Shown: positions 5,227 through 6,063 of the stretch, piece after piece
How the letters are laid out: every line of letters begins with the position of its first letter
Numbering within the stretch: position 1 is the stretch's first letter
From: Clostridia bacterium
GTDB lineage: Bacteria; Bacillota; Clostridia; Christensenellales; CALWSW01
Direction of reading: 5' to 3'
DNA: 6,063 bases
Assembly (NCBI GenBank): GCA_019421925.1
Contig: JAHZEH010000009.1
Span: 1-6,063 of the forward strand
Program-made: the position numbers and the translations under genes
Notes under the pieces: generated by a model
What the model was told of the DNA's origin: nothing
The model's database searches: none
What the model saw: only the letters and a program-made list of their open reading frames with translations

Positions 5227-6063
5227 TCAGCGGATGACCTCCACGCCGCCCATGTAGGGGACGAGAACCTCAGGCACCTTGACCGAACCGTCCTCCTGCT
5301 GGAAGTTCTCCAGAATGGCGGCCACGGTGCGGCCGATTGCCACGCCGGAGCCGTTGAGGGTGTGGACCAGCTCAGGCTTGTCCTTGGGGCCGCGGCGGAA
5401 GCGGATCCCCGCCCGGCGGGCCTGGAAATCCTCGAAGTTGGAGCAGGAGCTGATCTCCACGTAGCGGCCGTAGCTGGGCATCCAGACCTCGATGTCATAG
5501 GTCTTGGCCGAGCTGAAGCCCAGGTCGCCGGCGCAGAGCTGCACCACCCGGTAGGGCAGGCCCAGCTTCTGCAAAACGAGCTCGGCATTGTTGGTCAGGC
5601 TCTCCAGCTCCTCATAGGAGTTCTCGGGCAGGCTGAACTTGACCAGCTCCACCTTGTTGAACTGGTGCTGGCGGATGAGGCCGCGGGTATCGCGCCCGGC
5701 GGAACCGGCCTCGCCCCGGAAGCAGGCCGAATAGGCGCAGTGCTTGATGGGGAGCTGGCTGCCGTCGAGGATCTGTTCGCGGTACATGTTGGTGACGGGC
5801 ACCTCGGCGGTGGGGATCATGTAGAAGTCCGTGCCCTCCACGTGGTACATGTCCTCGGCGAACTTGGGGAGCTGGCCCGTGCCCTTCATGGAGGCCGTAT
5901 TGGCCATGAAGGGGGGGAACACCTCGGTGTAGCCGGAGAGAGCGGTATGGGTGTCCAGGAAGAAGTTGATGATGGACCGCTCCAGACGGGCGCCGAGGCC
6001 CCGGTAGAAGGTGAAACGCGCGCCGGTGACCTTGGCGCCCGTCTCAAAGTCCAAAATGTTCAG
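5227..6063 (-). CDS. serS: Seryl-tRNA synthetase, C-terminal part (runs off right edge)
   Basis: This enzyme charges tRNA(Ser) with serine in the cytosol (class II aminoacyl-tRNA synthetase). The window holds 278 codons and the stop. The N-terminal 145-150 residues, including the coiled-coil tRNA-binding arm, lie beyond the edge of a protein normally near 425 residues. Visible within the fragment are the LDFETGAKVTGARFTFYRG entry into the catalytic domain, the serine-binding TAE motif (85-87), motif 2 FRGEAGSAGRDTRG (115-128) with its catalytic Arg, and motif 3 NGSGVAIGRTVAAILEN (237-253). The end PEVLVPYMGG is the usual C-terminus. The reading frame is open to the window edge; the true start is outside. 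It is a housekeeping gene with its own terminator, and so is not part of the importer operon. Confidence 0.98.
   Translation of the reverse strand: MNILDFETGAKVTGARFTFYRGLGARLERSIINFFLDTHTALSGYTEVFPPFMANTASMKGTGQLPKFAEDMYHVEGTDFYMIPTAEVPVTNMYREQILDGSQLPIKHCAYSACFRGEAGSAGRDTRGLIRQHQFNKVELVKFSLPENSYEELESLTNNAELVLQKLGLPYRVVQLCAGDLGFSSAKTYDIEVWMPSYGRYVEISSCSNFEDFQARRAGIRFRRGPKDKPELVHTLNGSGVAIGRTVAAILENFQQEDGSVKVPEVLVPYMGGVEVIR

Noticed and set aside
4905..5237. Open frames in the serS-phosphatase gap (plus 4905-5237; minus 4856-5050 and 4669-4950)
   Set aside because: They run through two terminator hairpins and the folded leader, have no good ribosome binding site and show no recognisable protein features.

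Overview
The window looks like a chromosomal segment of a GC-rich, anaerobic, probably gut-associated Firmicute (Oscillospiraceae/Clostridia-like). This is inferred from the high GC of the genes, the strong AGGAGG-type ribosome binding sites, the lipoprotein-anchored binding protein and the TnpV-like fragment at the left edge; no phylogenetic marker could be searched. All convincing genes lie on the minus strand, so the window reads from right to left.

Right edge (5227-6063): the C-terminal two thirds of seryl-tRNA synthetase, closed by a strong intrinsic terminator. Next, 5177-4860 is a roughly 320-base region without a protein gene. It holds an AT-rich promoter zone and a folded RNA leader that ends in a second intrinsic terminator, just before the next start codon. 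This is the layout of a transcription-attenuating riboswitch. Its core and the genes behind it make the molybdenum/tungsten cofactor (Moco/Tuco) class my best guess, but that is not proven.

Centre (4859-271): a compact five-gene operon. In order: a tyrosine-phosphatase-superfamily protein, a FecCD-type permease, its ATPase, a DUF4213/DUF364 protein of the proposed heavy-metal-chelation family, and a lipoprotein substrate-binding protein. The permease, ATPase and binding protein make a complete type II (BtuCDF/MolBCA-like) importer for a metal chelate, oxyanion or cofactor. DUF364 may handle the imported metal or metallated ligand. The phosphatase is an unexpected partner at the head of the operon.

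Left edge (1-236): an AT-richer stretch (101 G+C in the first 240 bases by hand count, against roughly 60% or more in the operon). It contains hairpins, a perfect intrinsic terminator, a plausible promoter and the first 15 codons of a TnpV-like gene typical of clostridial mobile elements. The composition change falls inside what looks like one half of the operon's own terminator, suggesting that an element inserted there.
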